Source of the DNA: Nostoc cf. commune SO-36
GTDB lineage: Bacteria > Cyanobacteriota > Cyanobacteriia > Cyanobacteriales > Nostocaceae
Assembly (NCBI RefSeq): GCF_023734775.1
Contig: NZ_AP025732.1
Location: 3,974,501-4,038,500, forward strand
Length of the DNA stretch: 64,000 bases
Direction: 5' to 3'
Shown: positions 37,295 through 47,586 of the stretch, piece by piece
Position numbering within the stretch: the first letter of the stretch is position 1
How the letters are laid out: each line of letters starts with the position of its first letter
Translations under genes and position numbers: made by a program
The notes under the pieces: generated by a model
Databases searched by the model: none
Told to the model about the DNA's origin: nothing
The model's input: only the letters and a program-made list of their open reading frames with translations

Positions 37295-40200
37295 TTAGCT
37301 TATAAGTTTTTTGGTAAATCCATGCAATTGGCTTAACACTGGCTTCGCCCAATTTCCACCCAGCAAATCATGCAACAGAATATAAAAGCAAGGGATGATA
37401 AATAGCGTCAGCACTGTTGCCAAAGATAAACCCGAAAATACTACCACGCCTAATGGTTGTAGAAACTCTGAGCCTTCCCCAATTCCTAACGCTAGGGGAA
37501 ACATACCTAAAACAGTGGTAATGGTTGTCATTAATACTGGTCGTAGGCGTTGAGGTGCAGCTTTCAAAATCGCAGTTTTCCGGTCAACTTTTTCCCGTTC
37601 GAGAATTTGATTGGCCAATTCCACCATGATGATGGCGTTATTAACTACAATACCCACCAGTAAAACCGCACCGACAATCACTGTCGCGCCAATGGCCGTT
37701 TTGGTGATGTAAAGTCCGAAAATCCCCCCAGCTAATGCCAACGGAATTGTAAACATAATTACTAGTGGGTCAATGAGCGAATTGTATTGTACCGCCATTA
37801 CCACAAAGACTAAAAAGGCAGCTAATCCACCTAATAGTTGTAGTGAGCTTTGCAGTTGCTGATTAGATTCAGCTGCTGAACTGGGTAAGCGGCTGACACC
37901 TTCAGGTAAATCTAGACTATCTAGTACCGTACTGACCTGTTCTAGGGCCTCACTAAGGCTAGCTCCCTCAGTTAAGTTGCCAGCAATTAAGAAAACCTGA
38001 CGCTGGTTAATTCGCTGAACTTCTCCTGGAGCTTGAGCTTCAGCAATTTTGGCAACATCACTCAAGCGAATTTGGCGATTGTTATCGACAAACAATGGCA
38101 ACCTCTGCAACTGAGAAGCTGCTTGCAATGATTTTTCATTCAACTTGACGCGAACATCGACTAAACGGTTGCCGCGTTGCAACTGAGTTGGTACGCTACC
38201 TTCAAGAGCAGTCTGAATTGTTTCCCCAATTTGTGTGGTAGTTAAACCCAAAGCTGAAACTCTCTCCCAATCAGGAAGAATCTGAATTTCTGGTTGGCGA
38301 TCGTCTGCATCGGGACGAAATCTCGCTAGTGTAGCTTGTTCTTCCAAGGCTGCTAGTACCTGACGACCAGCTTCTTCTAAATTATTTACGTCATTTCCCT
38401 GAAGCATCACGTCAACATCAGCACCACGGATCGGAGAGTTGCTGAGAATCAAACCCCGTACTTGACCAGGGGAAAGGCGCAGGCGAATTCCTGCTAAATT
38501 TAGCTTATTTAACTCTTGGGTAACTCGTTCTACATAAGCTTGGACATTAGTACCTGTCTTCAGGGTAATATTGCTGGAAGCTCGTAGGGCATTAGCATTG
38601 GTAGTGTTTCCAAAGAGTGAGCCACCAATTGTAGAGAAAACATATTCTGTTTCTGGCTGCTTGCGGATAATCTCATCCACTGCAACCATTACTTTTTGGT
38701 TGGTTTCTAAAGGTGTACCGGGAGGAAATTGGGCGTTTAAGTTGGCTTGTCCGGTGTTGATGCGGGGGAGAATTTCTTGGGGAATTTGCGGAGCCATCCA
38801 CAAACTGCCGCCGCCAAAAACGATAATAGCGATCGCTACCGTAACAAATCGCCAGCGTAATATCCCTGCTAAAAAATTGCTGTATCCTCTAGTAGCAGCA
38901 TCAAAGCGGCTATTAAACTTTTGCAACAGCCAAAATTCGCTCAGACGGCTAGAAAATTTCCATGCCAACATTCGGGAGGCAAGCATCGGTACAACGGTTA
39001 CAGCAATCAAAATTGAAGCCGCAACCGAAAAGGTGATGGTGAGAATTAACTCATTAAATAGTAGTGCAATAAAACCGCCGATGAGCAAAAACGGTAATAC
39101 TGCCACCAAGTTTGTACTAGTAGAAGCAATTAAAGCTGATTCTACTTCTTGGCTACTTTTTTCTGCTTGATAAATTAGTTGCTGCGAATTCAAGCGGGTT
39201 TTATTATCCTTACCAGGAGTCATCCCAGCCCCCTCGGCAATGTTCTCTAACATGACGATGGAGTTATCTACCACAATACCCACGCCTAATGCCAAACCAC
39301 CCAAACTAAAAACGTTGATAGATAAGCCAAATAGCCCCATCAATATGATGGCAGCTAGGGTTGCTAAGGGAATGGCTAGGACGATAATGAAAGTTTGTCG
39401 TAGAGAACCAAGAAATAGGAGAACTGCGATCGCTGCTAGTGCAGTACCAATCAATCCAGAACTGGTAACATTCGAGATCGAGTTGCGAATAAACCGCGAC
39501 TCATCCAAGGTGGGTGTCAGAATTGTCCCTTCGGGAACTACCCCAGATTGCCGGAGTTCTTCTAAGCGTTGTTTCACACCCTCAACAACATTGATGGTGT
39601 TGGCATCCGGCTGCTTTTGGATACTAACTTTTACAGCTTCTTCCCCGTTGAGTAGAACGTACACCCGTTGTTGTTCTGAGCCATCAATGACTTCGGCAAA
39701 GTCGCGCAAATAGACGCGGCGGTTGAGGACTGGGGATTGGGTACTGGGGAGTGGGGACTGGGTACTGGTGACTGGGGAAGAAGGAGCAGAAGAGACTTCA
39801 AAAGAAAGATTGCTGATTTCATTGGCATTTTGGAACCGCCCAACAGTACGGGTTAATGGTTCAGAATTCTGCCCTAAAATCCGACCGCCAGAAATATCTA
39901 TGTTGCGATCTCTGAGTTCATCTAAGACATCGGTCAAACCGACACCCAAAGCTTGCAACCGATCCAAATCAATATTGACCCTAACTTCTTCTTGAACTCC
40001 TCCCGATATGTCTACCCCTGCGACTCCAGATACAACACTCAGTTCGCGGGCTAGTTCTTCTTCGGCAAAAACGCGCAAATCAACGCCTTCTAAGGAAGGT
40101 GAAGTTAATGCCAATTCGTAAACTGGTAATTGCGAAGGATCGACTTTAAATAAGCGTGGTTCTTCGATCGCGTCTGGTAATGTGTTTCTAGCTCTGTTAA

Positions 40201-40489
40201 AAGCAGCTGTCGCATCGTTTAAAGCTTGGTCAATATTGCCACCTGGTTGAAATGAACAGATCCAAACTATCTGTCCCTCACGAGTTTGGGAAAAAATCTG
40301 TACCACGCCCTCGGTAGCGGCAAAGGCTTCTTCCAGTGGTCTTGTGACTTCATCAACTGCTACCTCTGGAGAAATTCCAGGTGCTTCTATTCGCACACCA
40401 ATCCGAGGATAGGTAATTGATGGTAGTAAATCTACGGGTAACTTGGCGATAAAAAAGAACCCTAAGACTATCACTGCCAACGTCAGCAT
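37295..40489 (-). CDS. RND efflux permease (AcrB/HAE family)
   Basis: 1064 aa. Twelve membrane helices with two large periplasmic loops. TM4 has VGIVVDNSIVMLENI and TM10 VGIVVNNAIIMVELANQ, so the usual Asp pair of AcrB is Asp-Asn here. The visible ATG makes the N-terminus about 20 residues short. The frame upstream reads YQCYINPPTYRTL before a TAG, resembling the missing first helix, so the 5' end is probably damaged. Residues about 77-83 (IVWICSF) look like a short out-of-frame stretch between two compensating indels. A tandem-repeat insertion encodes VTSTQSPLPSTQSPVL near residue 245. It works with the adaptor encoded upstream. Confidence 0.88.
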   Translation of the reverse strand: MLTLAVIVLGFFFIAKLPVDLLPSITYPRIGVRIEAPGISPEVAVDEVTRPLEEAFAATEGVVQIFSQTREGQIVWICSFQPGGNIDQALNDATAAFNRARNTLPDAIEEPRLFKVDPSQLPVYELALTSPSLEGVDLRVFAEEELARELSVVSGVAGVDISGGVQEEVRVNIDLDRLQALGVGLTDVLDELRDRNIDISGGRILGQNSEPLTRTVGRFQNANEISNLSFEVSSAPSSPVTSTQSPLPSTQSPVLNRRVYLRDFAEVIDGSEQQRVYVLLNGEEAVKVSIQKQPDANTINVVEGVKQRLEELRQSGVVPEGTILTPTLDESRFIRNSISNVTSSGLIGTALAAIAVLLFLGSLRQTFIIVLAIPLATLAAIILMGLFGLSINVFSLGGLALGVGIVVDNSIVMLENIAEGAGMTPGKDNKTRLNSQQLIYQAEKSSQEVESALIASTSTNLVAVLPFLLIGGFIALLFNELILTITFSVAASILIAVTVVPMLASRMLAWKFSSRLSEFWLLQKFNSRFDAATRGYSNFLAGILRWRFVTVAIAIIVFGGGSLWMAPQIPQEILPRINTGQANLNAQFPPGTPLETNQKVMVAVDEIIRKQPETEYVFSTIGGSLFGNTTNANALRASSNITLKTGTNVQAYVERVTQELNKLNLAGIRLRLSPGQVRGLILSNSPIRGADVDVMLQGNDVNNLEEAGRQVLAALEEQATLARFRPDADDRQPEIQILPDWERVSALGLTTTQIGETIQTALEGSVPTQLQRGNRLVDVRVKLNEKSLQAASQLQRLPLFVDNNRQIRLSDVAKIAEAQAPGEVQRINQRQVFLIAGNLTEGASLSEALEQVSTVLDSLDLPEGVSRLPSSAAESNQQLQSSLQLLGGLAAFLVFVVMAVQYNSLIDPLVIMFTIPLALAGGIFGLYITKTAIGATVIVGAVLLVGIVVNNAIIMVELANQILEREKVDRKTAILKAAPQRLRPVLMTTITTVLGMFPLALGIGEGSEFLQPLGVVVFSGLSLATVLTLFIIPCFYILLHDLLGGNWAKPVLSQLHGFTKKLIS
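39723..39780. repeat. GGGGACTGGGTACTGG-type tandem repeat inside the RND gene
   Basis: Degenerate copies of GACTGGG/GTACTGG encode the Ser/Thr/Pro/Gln-rich insertion (TSTQSPLPSTQSP) in the first periplasmic loop. The same repeat type occurs intergenically near 36580. Confidence 0.8.
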
Positions 40490-40622
40490 GAGTGTGCGAT
40501 ATGTTGGCGGATTGATATAGCACTGATACTAAATCCGCCGCCGTTTTTTACTTGCTGCATTACTGTCGCTGCGCTCCAATTAAAAAGGCAAAATGGAAAA
40601 TTCCAAAAGACATTTTGAATTT

Positions 40623-42114
40623 TTAATTCCCTTTAGGGGATGACTCTGCTGTTTCGGAAAGAATTGATAAACGTACAGCGGCTCCATCTTTTAGGGGTTG
40701 ACCACTGCGAACAACATAGCGCTCCCCGGCTTGTAAGCCAGATAGAATTTCCACTCTGCCATCAACCCTTTTTCCTAAAGTGACAGCACGCGCTACTACT
40801 TTTGCCTTACCTTCTGTATCTTTCACAACAAATAGCGTCCCAGATGGGTTTTCTTGCTCTCCACCGGCTATTTTTGCTGCTCCTGCTCCTTTTGCTGCCC
40901 CGGCTTGTTTTTGAATAGCTGTTTGTGGCACTACTACTCGCTGTTGAGTCTGAGTTTCAAAATTGACTCGCGCCAATAATCCGCTACCAATCTTCCCTTG
41001 ACTATTGGGAATTACTACTTCTACAGGTATCAAACGAGCCGTGGCATCGGCAGCTGGGGAAATGCGCGTAACTCTGCCAATTAATGTTTCGGTGGGGAAG
41101 GCATCTAAGCGGACTTGTACAGACTGCCCAACTTGAATTTGTGCCAGTTCTAATTCGGAAACTTGCACAACGACTTTTTACACGGTTAAAATCGCCAATT
41201 TTTACGACTTCGCTACCTGCTTGCAAAAGGTTGCCTGGTTCTGTCACCTTTTCTGTGACTACGCCAGTGATGGGTGATGTGAGTTGAGCATAAGACCTGC
41301 GCTCTTTGGTTTGAGCAACCAATGCTTGTTGGGCAAGTACTCTACCTTGGGCGGCGGCGACGGCTTGCTGTTCTGTACGAACCTGCTCTTGGGCTGCCCG
41401 CAGTGCCTGGGCTGCTGTTTGTGCCTGGGTACGTGCTTGCTGGGCAGTTTGTTCCGCGATCGCTCCAGCTTTAAATAAATTTTGTTGCCGTTCTGAGTCT
41501 GCCTGAGCTTGTACTACTTCTAGCCGCGCCCTTTCAACGTCAGCACGAGCATTGCTTACCTGATTAGTTGCCCGCGCTACTTCTGATTTGAGGGCTGCTA
41601 GCTCTGCTTCTGCTTGCTTTAATTCGGTCGAAAGTATGGCAGCATCTAACTGCCCGACGTTTTGCCCTTGTTTTACCGTATCACCCACATCTAAATTCAA
41701 AGCCAACAACCGAGCTTCTACCTGCGATCGCACTGATATAATCCGAAAGGCTGTTGTATTACCTGTGTATTCTGGTTGTGTTTGCAGCGAGTCAGTTCGA
41801 GCGATCGCTACATCTACAGCCGTTGCACTATTACCACCTTGTCCACTACCAGGACTCTGCTGAGATTGTGCATCAGCCGATTCCTTGGGCAGCGCTCCAC
41901 AACTCGCACTCAGCAGTCCTATGCCCAGCAAACAGGGAATCAATAATATGGATGCAAAAGGGGAAGACACTTTTGTGTCAAAGCTACTTTTTGTTTTTGC
42001 AACAGCCATATCAGTTTTCACAACTGAATCTAACTGGGTATCAATTACCTGGTTAACGGCTGCGAAAGGTGAGATTTTCGCCTGCTTGTGCGGCTTATTT
42101 CTATCCAAAATCAT
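40623..42114 (-). pseudogene. RND efflux periplasmic adaptor (HlyD/AcrA-like), frameshifted
   Basis: Two frames (41002-42114 and 40623-41168) reconstruct one 496-aa adaptor. It has an N-terminal segment ending LLSASCGALPKES (likely lipoprotein signal), a biotinyl-lipoyl domain (RSQVEARLLALNLDVGDTVKQGQ), a long Ala/Gln coiled coil, and a beta-barrel (VSELELAQIQVGQSVQVRLDAF). The break is a run of five A on the coding strand (T at 41175-41179 on plus). Four A would join FNRVK to VVVQVSELEL. It bridges the RND pump to an outer membrane channel. It lies 133 bp upstream of the permease gene. Confidence 0.85.
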
Positions 42115-42664
42115 TTATTTTCCTTTCTTTGGGGAGTTTTTGGGGTTAAACAGCCGTGCATTACCAAGTAATTTTGAGACATTATGACTAATGAAAAGCG
42201 GCGAGATTCAATTAGCTATCTTCTTGCAGAATTTTGTATCAAAAATTACTTTTTATTCCGAAAACTTCTCACCACTTTAACTCACTACATTAATAAAGGC
42301 AGCTTTTTAGCTGTCGATGTAATTCTTAACTTAGTATAAATATTTTTAAATTTCTTGGAATCTGCCCTTGGTAGAAAACTTAAGTTGACTGAAGATACGG
42401 GAATTTTGCGCCCTTTCTTCTAAAATTGGCAGTATTTAAATAAATATACTTAGGCTGACATAGCCAGATTGAATGTAGTTAGCAAAATGCCTAGTAATTT
42501 TTACGCTCTATCCAATATATTAAGAATAGTAAATATAAATTGCTTTTTTTGACGTTGTAATATTTCAAACAGGCGTAGGCGTAGCCCGTCGTAGACATCG
42601 CATATACAGCAAAGAAAAGAGCGATATATATTTAGAGCCAATATATTAGTCAGGAAAGTTACAA
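42115..42664. other. Divergent intergenic region
   Basis: 550 bp without a gene. Contains one 29-bp dispersed repeat (42573-42601) and AT-rich promoter-like DNA for the adaptor (minus) and lyase (plus) genes. Confidence 0.6.
42573..42601 (+). repeat. 29-bp small dispersed repeat
   Basis: GCGTAGGCGTAGCC followed by CGTCGTAGACATCGC, identical to the copy at 45990-46018 and one base different from 15896-15924. Confidence 0.85.
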
Positions 42665-43204
42665 GTGACATCATTGCTAAAAATTGCCCAAACCGCCGAC
42701 GAAGCCCAGATTTCCGAATTTTTCCAGGAATCAGAGGGTAAGTGGCGATCGCAACGGCGCTACTACACTCTACCTGAAGGAGAAACCAAGGAGATGGAGA
42801 GTATAGTTACGATCAATTTTCTCAATCAGGGCTGTAATGAATTGCAAAACCTAGCTCAAATGCACGATTTGCCTGATACAGGTAGTTTGATCTGTGGTGC
42901 AGCAGTTACATGGGAAAGTATGGATGTGCTAAAGGCAAGGAAAGAGTCGCAAGGTTCAACGATATTTGGAGCTTTAGGAAACATTTTGTATCGCGATCGC
43001 GGTTTTGCCATATCCAAACCAGTCACCGCCCACTATTATTTCTCCAACCCAAAAACACTGTGTTTGCGAACTGAATACAACGGTTCAGTTTTTGAGGAAG
43101 AGTTAAAACTAATTGGTAGCAAATACCGCACTAGACAAACTATTATCTCCCGTGCTGGTGAGCAGTTGATGATTGGTCAATATTTAGAAAAGAGAGTGGA
43201 TTAG
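42665..43204 (+). CDS. CpcS/CpeS-family phycobilin lyase
   Basis: 179 aa starting with GTG at 42665, with AGGAAAG upstream as ribosome site. The lipocalin-like CpcS/CpeS fold is indicated by FFQESEGKWRSQRRYYTLPEGETKEMESIVTINFL and the C-terminal TRQTIISRAGEQLMIGQYLEKR. These lyases attach phycocyanobilin or related bilins to cysteines of phycobiliprotein subunits. Which subgroup (CpcS, CpcU, CpeS) cannot be decided by eye. Stands alone. Confidence 0.85.
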   Translation: MTSLLKIAQTADEAQISEFFQESEGKWRSQRRYYTLPEGETKEMESIVTINFLNQGCNELQNLAQMHDLPDTGSLICGAAVTWESMDVLKARKESQGSTIFGALGNILYRDRGFAISKPVTAHYYFSNPKTLCLRTEYNGSVFEEELKLIGSKYRTRQTIISRAGEQLMIGQYLEKRVD

Positions 43205-43465
43205 TATCTCGTGGGTGCGGTTCGCTATAGCCTCACCCCTTTTAAGACTAGCCAACACGTACCCATTAACTTTTTATATAACTTTTTATAACATTTTCTC
43301 AAACTTTTACCCAAAAGTTAATTGCCATGTCATCATGGAAAGTGAAATGAGAATTAATTCGGCGACAGTGTTTGTTTTTAGTATTGACAGGCTTTTCCCT
43401 TTTGGTATTACAGACTTCTCTCCGAAATCTAAATCTCTACAAACTTATGATTTTGGAGACATTTG

Positions 43466-43786
43466 ATGTCAATTTACGTTGGTAACCTCTCCTATGATGT
43501 TACACAAGATGCGCTAAGTGCTGTATTTGCAGAATATGGTGCTGTAAAGCGTGTTCAACTACCTACTGATCGTGAAACAGGTCGTTTACGCGGCTTTGCT
43601 TTCGTGGAAATGAGTTCAGAAGATGAAGAAGCAAAAGCAATTGAAGCTCTTGATGGTGCTGAATGGCTTGGTCGCGACCTGAAGGTAAATAAAGCCAAGC
43701 CCAGAGAAGACAGAGGTGGCGGTGGTTCCTTCGGTGGTAATCGTGGTGGCGGTGGTGGCGGTGGCTACAACCGTAACCGTTACTAA
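43466..43786 (+). CDS. RRM RNA-binding protein (Rbp type, glycine-rich tail)
   Basis: 106 aa from the ATG at 43466. One RRM with RNP2 (IYVGNLSY) and RNP1 (RGFAFVEM), then a Gly-rich tail (RGGGGSFGGNRGGGGGGGYNRNRY). Cyanobacterial Rbp proteins of this form are often cold-induced. The preceding ~260 bp contains no gene and fits a long regulatory 5' UTR. A strong terminator follows. Confidence 0.93.
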   Translation: MSIYVGNLSYDVTQDALSAVFAEYGAVKRVQLPTDRETGRLRGFAFVEMSSEDEEAKAIEALDGAEWLGRDLKVNKAKPREDRGGGGSFGGNRGGGGGGGYNRNRY

Positions 43787-43832
43787 GCTATAAGCTAAGT
43801 TAAGTAGACGAAAGTAACTTAATTGAATCTAG

Positions 43833-43865
43833 AAAAGGCTCAGGCAAGAATGCTTGAGCCTTTTC
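43833..43865 (+). terminator. Rho-independent terminator after the RRM gene
   Basis: AAAAGGCTCAGGCA and TGCTTGAGCCTTTT form a long stem with one bulge, around AAGAA, ending in a short T-run. Placed 47 bp after the stop codon. Confidence 0.85.
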
Positions 43866-43907
43866 TATGCAAAACTTTAACACTAAATAATTTTGGGAAT
43901 TTGATTA

Positions 43908-45077
43908 TTATTGAGACGAACCTCCTGTGGGCAATTCACCCTTTGGCTTCGCTTTTGAAGTTTGGGAAAGTTCTGGAGATATTTTGGGCGATGCCTGCGG
44001 CGGGCTAGACCTACGCACTATATTTGGAGATGTAATTGCCTGTAATTTGCCCCGTTTTACTAAAGCTTGATGGATCATTGCCGCCACTTCTGCCCGACTA
44101 GCTACTTTGTTGGGAGCAAGAACTTGGAGATTTGGATAGTTAACTACTAGGCCATTAGTTGTAGCAGCAGCTATTTTGCCGACAGCATAAGCTGGAATAT
44201 CTTTAGCATCTTTATAGACACTGATAACCTGATTTGGGGAAGTGGGTGCTTTCAAATTCAACCCACTGGCAAGGGCAACTAAAACTTGCACTCGTGAAAT
44301 ATTTTCTTGTGGTTTGAAGGTTTTTTTCGGGTAGCCTTTGAGAAATCCGGCACTGATGGCTTGGTCAATTGCTGGAGTTGCCCAAAATTTTGTTGGTACA
44401 TCTTGAAATGCGATCGCAGTCTTAGACAGTTTTTGGTCAAAGGCTTTTTCTAGTATGGCAGCAAATTCGGCGCGGTTTACAGGCTGATTTGGTCTAAAAG
44501 AATAATCAGGAAACCCTTTAAGAATCCCACGGGCAGAAAGAACATCTATAAAACGCCGACTCCAAAAGTCATTGGGCACATCGTTAAATGCAATTGGCGG
44601 CGGAATGATTGATTTTGGTTTTACTGGAGTTACTAAAGGCAAAGCTGATGATTTGAGTGATGACTCAAGTTCTATTGAAGAAGATACAGGTGTTTGTGCT
44701 TGTGGGGATTGAGTCGGGATTACCAGAACAGATGGCAACATTGCGCGGTAAGGAGTTGCGCTGTTAGTTGAAAATAAAGGTGTCTTGGGTTCAACAACAG
44801 CCTCTGGTGAAGAATAGGGTAAAACGTTGTTGGGCACTGGATAAGGTTCTACCTTGGCAGTAGGAGAGGGCAATACTGGATTTGGTTGAACACTAGGAGA
44901 TGGAGTGGAGTTCGGCAAGAGCAACCCGTTTAAGTTCCAGCTAGAATCTCTGCGGGACAATGACCAAAAAAGAATCGCTCCGATAGTGGTGAAGGCAACC
45001 AAAATGGCTATAAATTCATCAAAGCCAAGGGCAGTTTTTGGGGATGACTCCGGTTCGGAAGGAGGTCTATTTGTCAT
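43908..45077 (-). CDS. SLH-domain envelope protein
   Basis: 389 aa. One membrane helix near residue 25 (FIAILVAFTTIGAILFWSL), a Pro/Ser-rich linker, then S-layer homology repeats: FWSRRFIDVLSARGILKGFPDYSFRPNQPVNRAEFAAIL, FWATPAIDQAISAGFLKGYPKKTFKPQENISRVQVLVAL and AYAVGKIAAATTNGLVVNYPN...VASRAEVAAMI. SLH domains bind the peptidoglycan-linked polymer, so the protein probably tethers membrane to cell wall. The tail is Pro/Ser-rich. Confidence 0.9.
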   Translation of the reverse strand: MTNRPPSEPESSPKTALGFDEFIAILVAFTTIGAILFWSLSRRDSSWNLNGLLLPNSTPSPSVQPNPVLPSPTAKVEPYPVPNNVLPYSSPEAVVEPKTPLFSTNSATPYRAMLPSVLVIPTQSPQAQTPVSSSIELESSLKSSALPLVTPVKPKSIIPPPIAFNDVPNDFWSRRFIDVLSARGILKGFPDYSFRPNQPVNRAEFAAILEKAFDQKLSKTAIAFQDVPTKFWATPAIDQAISAGFLKGYPKKTFKPQENISRVQVLVALASGLNLKAPTSPNQVISVYKDAKDIPAYAVGKIAAATTNGLVVNYPNLQVLAPNKVASRAEVAAMIHQALVKRGKLQAITSPNIVRRSSPPQASPKISPELSQTSKAKPKGELPTGGSSQ

Positions 45078-45173
45078 CGTGATTACCCTGGTAGCAGTAA
45101 AATTTGTGTCTAAACAAATTAAGCCACAGATGACTCTTTTACACCAGCCCTTTTTTAATTCGTAGTTAGGATA

Positions 45174-45943
45174 TCAGGTTTCTGGTTCAACGCCGAGCGA
45201 TCGCAATTGGGCAGCTAGGCGATCAGCTCTTTGGGATTCCTGTTCTGCTCTTTGGGATTCCTGTTCTGCTCTTTCATCCCCACTCAACAACAAATTACCT
45301 TCTAAATCCCACCAACGCAGCCAAGGTAATTCCACATTCTGATAAACTCCTTGCCATAAACCTAATTCAACACCCAAAGCAACTATAGGATAATGTCCTC
45401 GTTCATTTGCTGGTAAAACCTGATACTGTCCTTCAATCAGATGATAAACTTCTAGGCTGGCTTTACTCGCTTCATAAATGCCGTAGAAGGCAGGACGAAT
45501 CACCTGCTCATAAATCCAAAATTTACCCTTCAAAGGAGTTTTATCCCGTTCTTTACTACCATCCCCAGAGACAAATTCTAAGACAATCAACGGGGCAATA
45601 AACTCTCGCCACATCACATAAGAACGTCGCGTTTGCCCATTGAGCAAAAATGGTACATTCGGGACATAAAACCAATCTGGTGCTTCCGCGCCTTTTCAAG
45701 GGGATCGGTCAACCGCCAGTAAATGCCTAAGTCCTGCCCTATACAGTATTCTCCTTCAGGATTTAATTGCTTGAGGATGGGTGTAATAGAGTCAGTTAGT
45801 AGGAGGCTTTGGGGATGCTCTTGCCAATTTTTGCCTTCGGCACGCTCCGCGAACACAAACGTACCATTGGACTCAGGAAGTTGAGTATGATCCGGGAATG
45901 GGAAAGGAGCGAGGGCATTGGGTGGATTGGTTACAGAAGTCAT
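45174..45943 (-). pseudogene. Uma2 family endonuclease-like protein, frameshifted
   Basis: The frames 45614-45943 and 45174-45647 together give a 256-aa Uma2 (DUF820) protein. It starts MTSVTNPPNALAPFPFPDHTQLPESNG, followed by GQDLGIYWRLTDPLEKGAEAPDWFYVPN, then FIAPLIVLEFVSGDGSKERDKTPLKGKFWIYEQ with the PD-(D/E)XK-like core. One G is missing near 45691 (GG where GGG is needed). The tail has two QESQRAE repeats. These proteins are multicopy in Nostocales; function unclear. Confidence 0.85.
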
Positions 45944-45989
45944 AACGCTACCTTTGCACTCTTCGTAAAGGTTATTTTTAGTTTAGCTT

Positions 45990-46018
45990 GCGTAGGCGTA
46001 GCCCGTCGTAGACATCGC
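45990..46018 (+). repeat. 29-bp small dispersed repeat
   Basis: Same sequence as 42573-42601; located in the promoter region between the Uma2 gene and the CBS-kinase gene. Confidence 0.85.
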
Positions 46019-46161
46019 TCTCTAAATATTTTCCAACCAAATTATAAATTGTACGCCAAAGAATTTTTACCTTCACAGACCACTAGTCTTATTAAATACC
46101 TAAAAAAACTGAATTTTGAGGGTGGCAGAATGTAAAATATTAATTTATTGTTTACCTGTGT

Positions 46162-47541
46162 TTGAAAAAATCAGGATGTCTAGTGCCAGAAGAATTCAGC
46201 TGCGAAATCTCACCGCCATTTTTGTGTCTTGGTAGCGATCGCGATCTTGATTTAGATTCAACTCTCCAAGAACTACCAATGTACAACTTCTCGGTGGAAA
46301 TCAACCACACCGCTATGGAAGTGGCTAGTTTTTTGGAAAAATATCCTCTGTTACCAGGAGTAATTTTGGTAGAACAGGGACAGTTCATTGGCATGATTTC
46401 GCGGCGGCGACTGCTGGAATTTTTGATTCGCCCATTCGGACAAGAGTTATTTGTTCAGCAACCATTAGCCGTTCTTTACAGTTATGCGCGGACATCAATT
46501 TTGTTGGTTGCTGATACAACATCGATTTTAACGGCGATGCAACTTAGCTTAAAGCGATCGCCAGAATTGTTAGCAGAACCAATTGTAGTACAAACAGAAT
46601 CTGGTGCTTATAGATTGTTAGATGTCCAAGAATTAAGTATTATTTCTTGGCAAATTCGGGGAATCGACAATCTGATTCGGTATGAACGCAGTCAAGCCCA
46701 AATGATTCAAAATGATAAAATGGCAAATCTAGGGCGCTTGGTAGACGGCGTAGCGCATGAGATTTTAGACCCAGTGGGTTTTATTTGGGGTAACATAATT
46801 TATGTTTCCAACTACAGCCAAGATTTACTCAAGCTGATCGCGGCTTACGACAAAGAGCTACCATCAGTTTCCCAGGCAATTAATCAAATTAAAGAAGAAA
46901 TTGAATTTGATTTTTTAGAACAAGATTTGTCGCGATCGCTTGCAAGTATTCGCACGGGAGCGGAGAGATTAAAGAAACTTGTAACTAGTTTGCAAAACTT
47001 CTGTCATATTGATGAACTTTATCCCAAGCCTGTAGATTTACACGCCTGTATAGATAGTATTACTTTATTAATTAATAGCCGTCTTCAAGGAGAAATTGAA
47101 ATCGTCAAATATTACGGTCAGCTACCTCCAGTATATTGCTTTATGGGGCAGTTAAACCAAGTTTTGATGAATATTTTAAGCGAAGTTGTGGATACTTTAC
47201 TCAATGAAGCAGTACGGCAACAGTTGCATTTAGAAGAGACAAAAACTATTCAAAAGCCTCGAATTGAGATTACCACAGAAGTTATTTCGCAAGAAGCAAG
47301 CAATCCAGATGCACCAGATTCTCGCTGGATTTTAATTCGCATTGCTGACAATGGCTCTGGAATGTCTGAAGAATTACAACAGCAAATTATAGAGTCTTTT
47401 TCTAGTGAAAAGAAGAATGGTAAAAATACTAGTTTAGCTGTAAGTTATAGAATTATTACCGGCAGACATGGCGGTAAATTGAATTTTCATTCACAGATTG
47501 GTATAGGTACAAAATTTGAAATATTATTGCCTTTAGTTTGA
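46162..47541 (+). CDS. CBS-domain sensor histidine kinase
   Basis: 459 aa, starting from TTG at 46162; no upstream ATG is in frame. Residues ~30-150 form a CBS-like pair (AMEVASFLEKYPLLPGVILVEQGQFIGMISRRRLLEFL). HisKA has the phospho-acceptor in VDGVAHEILDPVGFIWGN. HATPase motifs are partly altered: the G1 box IADNGSGMSEE is normal but the G2 box reads KKNGKNTSLAVSY instead of GxGxGL. ATP binding may be weakened. It is convergent with the FIST-kinase pair at 47587-49830. Confidence 0.8.
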   Translation: MKKSGCLVPEEFSCEISPPFLCLGSDRDLDLDSTLQELPMYNFSVEINHTAMEVASFLEKYPLLPGVILVEQGQFIGMISRRRLLEFLIRPFGQELFVQQPLAVLYSYARTSILLVADTTSILTAMQLSLKRSPELLAEPIVVQTESGAYRLLDVQELSIISWQIRGIDNLIRYERSQAQMIQNDKMANLGRLVDGVAHEILDPVGFIWGNIIYVSNYSQDLLKLIAAYDKELPSVSQAINQIKEEIEFDFLEQDLSRSLASIRTGAERLKKLVTSLQNFCHIDELYPKPVDLHACIDSITLLINSRLQGEIEIVKYYGQLPPVYCFMGQLNQVLMNILSEVVDTLLNEAVRQQLHLEETKTIQKPRIEITTEVISQEASNPDAPDSRWILIRIADNGSGMSEELQQQIIESFSSEKKNGKNTSLAVSYRIITGRHGGKLNFHSQIGIGTKFEILLPLV

Positions 47542-47586
47542 TTGATTCTGAATTACGAATTATTAGAATACCCATCATAACGTTGC

